Source of the DNA: Dendrocalamus latiflorus | Lineage: Eukaryota; Streptophyta; Magnoliopsida; Poales; Poaceae | DNA length: 64,000 nucleotides | Direction of reading: 5' to 3' | Assembly (NCBI GenBank): GCA_017311315.1 | Contig: CM029609.1 | Span: 38,562,744-38,626,743, forward strand | In this document: piece after piece, positions 62,417 through 64,000 of the stretch | Layout of the letters: each line of letters starts with the position of its first letter | Numbering within the stretch: position 1 is the stretch's first letter | Notes under the pieces: model-generated | What the model saw: the letters and a program-made list of their open reading frames with translations, nothing else | What the model was told of the DNA's origin: nothing | Database searches by the model: none | Made by a program: the position numbers and the translations under genes

Positions 62417-64000
62417 GCAGTGTTGCATGCTGCCGCACTAATAAATTTAAGACCAGTTGCATACCACCAGGTTTCCCCCTTACAACTAGTGCGAGAAAAA
62501 GAACCAAGTATTTCCCATCTACGAAATTGGTTCTGCTGTATAAGTGCCAATTTCACCATCATAACGTATGACCATGGCCCCCATCAGAGGTTGGGAGTCT
62601 CTATAGGTTTTGAATCCCCATCGATAATCAAATACCTTGAGTCTACTACTGGAGACATGTTTACGGCTCACTATGCCGACTACATTTTTTATGAAGATAA
62701 TTCCTCGGTATTAGGAGAGGAAAGTATCTTACTAAAAATGCCGAGAAATAAATTGGAATGTCTCGGGCATCCAAGCCCTAGATCCACACACTATAGAAAC
62801 TGAACTAGAAGTTCAGCAAATTATAAACCTACAGCAAATAGCAAATAATCTGTCATATGCTTTTACTAATCAAAACGGAGTAACAAAATCTTATATACCA
62901 GCAGTAAATGCCTCAGAGAGTGTAAGTACCTCAGATGAATACTCAAACCACTCCAACCCCTCAAATGAAGAAGAGGGGAGAGCATCGGAGACTGAGGCCT
63001 CAATTCCGCGAAGACGTCCATAGAAAAAGAAACTCAATGAAGATAAGTTACGTCCTAAGTCAGTAGAAGAGACTCAACCTGGCGTTGAGAAAATACCTAA
63101 AATGAATGATCCTAAAGATAGTGACCCAGTAAAATTGCATGCGCACAGTCTAATACTGGGGCATCAGAACAACTAGACTCTGTTGTTACGAAAAATCACA
63201 AGGAGATGGATGAACCAAATAAAGAAACATCCACTAATTTTGTTGATTTAGGAGAATTATATAAAAGAAAGACTATAATTGTTGACATCTATTTTGCCTC
63301 AAAAATTGGTAAAAACCTTGAACTGGATCCAGATCTAAAGTTCTTAACTGAATGCCAGAAGTGCTCAGACTGGGGTAAATAGAAGGAAGTAATTGAGGCA
63401 GAATTACTCTCGCTGAATAAAAGGAAAGTGTTTGTCCCAGTAGCTCAAACACCACCTAAAGTATTCCCTGTAGGATCCAAATGGATTTTCATCTGGAAGA
63501 GAAATGAAAATAATGAGGTGGTGATATATAAAGTGAGACTTGTTGCATAGAGGTTCATGCAGAGACCCGACATCAATTGTGGGATAACGTTCTGATATTT
63601 AATATCAATGGCAGTAGGTACGAATTTAAGTATGCAGTTAATGGATGTAGTAACCGCATATTTATATGGGTCATTGGACTCAGGGATTTATATGAAAGTC
63701 CTAGAAGGAGTAAAAATTTTGGATCCAAACAAATTCAATCGCAACATGTATAGTATCAAGTTAGAAAGGCCATTGTATGGATTAAAACAATCCGGAACAA
63801 TGTGGTACAACCGACTTAGTGAATTACTCCTGAAGAGAGAGTACACTAATAATGAGGATTGTCACTGTATGTTTATAAAGAAATTCCAGAATGGATTTTG
63901 TATTATCTCGGTGTACGTTGATAATCTTAATATCATCAGAATGACAAAGGACATAAAAGAAGCAAGTTCTTATCTTGTTAAGGAGTTTGAAATGAAGGAT
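62417..64000 (+). pseudogene. Copia-4 pol remnant (integrase end, linker, RT)
   Basis: Integrase C-terminal part 62420-62803 (INLRPVAYHQVSPLQL, GFESPSIIKYLESTTGDMFT); linker after a frame change (QQIINLQQIANNLSYAF, KSYIPAVNASE); RT from about 63390 (LSLNKRKVFVPV, VGSKWIF, MQLMDVVTAYLYGSLDSGIY, LYGLKQSGTMWYNRLSELL, YVDNLNII). RT stops occur at about 63379 and 63548-63550. The RT box reads YVDN instead of YVDD, so a catalytic Asp is lost. Clearly dead. Confidence 0.8.

Larger units (their letters stand above)
61702..64000 (+). mobile_element. Copia-4, internally deleted, continues past the window
   Basis: 5' LTR 61702-61905, then CGTTATCAGCACGAATCGC (the internal tRNA PBS type), a leader, a Pro/Ala-rich gag start (about 62180-62400), and an abrupt joint near 62417 to the end of integrase. 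Most of gag, all of protease and most of integrase are missing. The 3' part and 3' LTR lie outside. Confidence 0.75.

Overview
The window is plant nuclear DNA, most probably from a grass (Poaceae, perhaps a panicoid). The reasons are a 14-exon plant-type uridine kinase-like gene, grass-style GRF zinc-finger genes, and dense nests of Ty1/copia, Ty3/gypsy, hAT, LINE and Helitron elements. There is no bacterial-type gene organisation, rRNA or CRISPR array. Only one clearly functional cellular gene is visible; most of the rest is transposable elements, several of which I could bound exactly by target-site duplications (TSDs).

Layout. 0.7-4.2 kb: three small GRF-type zinc-finger genes. The first (minus strand, frameshifted) and second (plus) are divergent across a ~0.92 kb array of ~29 degenerate 31-bp units; the third follows tandemly. 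4.45-7.79 kb: a gutted minus-strand gypsy element (TSD TCCCA). 7.91-12.62 kb: a young short-LTR copia (copia-1, minus, TSD CAGAT), complete but with two in-frame amber codons. 14.0-22.9 kb: the uridine kinase/uracil phosphoribosyltransferase-like gene (minus), 14 coding exons, 487 aa. Its introns hold two LINE fragments and a solo LTR. 23.72-29.53 kb: a non-autonomous Helitron carrying same-strand fragments of four unrelated genes (nuclear poly(A)-binding protein, cellulose synthase, peroxisomal multifunctional beta-oxidation protein, DUF616 protein).

29.5-42.8 kb: a mosaic of duplicated host sequence (29.54-30.34 and 40.12-42.83 kb), a copy of the UKL 5' region, an ~0.87 kb LTR-like repeat pair (30.7 and 37.4 kb) and decayed gypsy bodies. 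It also holds a copia 5' fragment and a 2.15 kb hAT element (TSD CTGTCGGA) whose empty site survives at 30.1 kb. 42.8-45.9 kb is gene-free.

45.93-59.13 kb: a short-LTR copia (copia-2, TSD CAGAG) split by a nested, apparently intact copia (copia-3, 50.75-58.86 kb, TSD CAAAG). Copia-3 has near-identical 1342-bp LTRs and one uninterrupted polyprotein, and is the best candidate for recent activity. 60.77-61.28 kb: a 512-bp hAT MITE (TSD CGTGTCGG). 61.70 kb to the end: the start of another, internally deleted copia (copia-4) that runs out of the window.

The genes do not form a pathway. UKL would act in pyrimidine salvage; the GRF-finger genes have no assignable role; the remaining coding sequence is retroelement machinery or captured exon fragments. 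All element boundaries, exon joints and LTR comparisons were made by eye.
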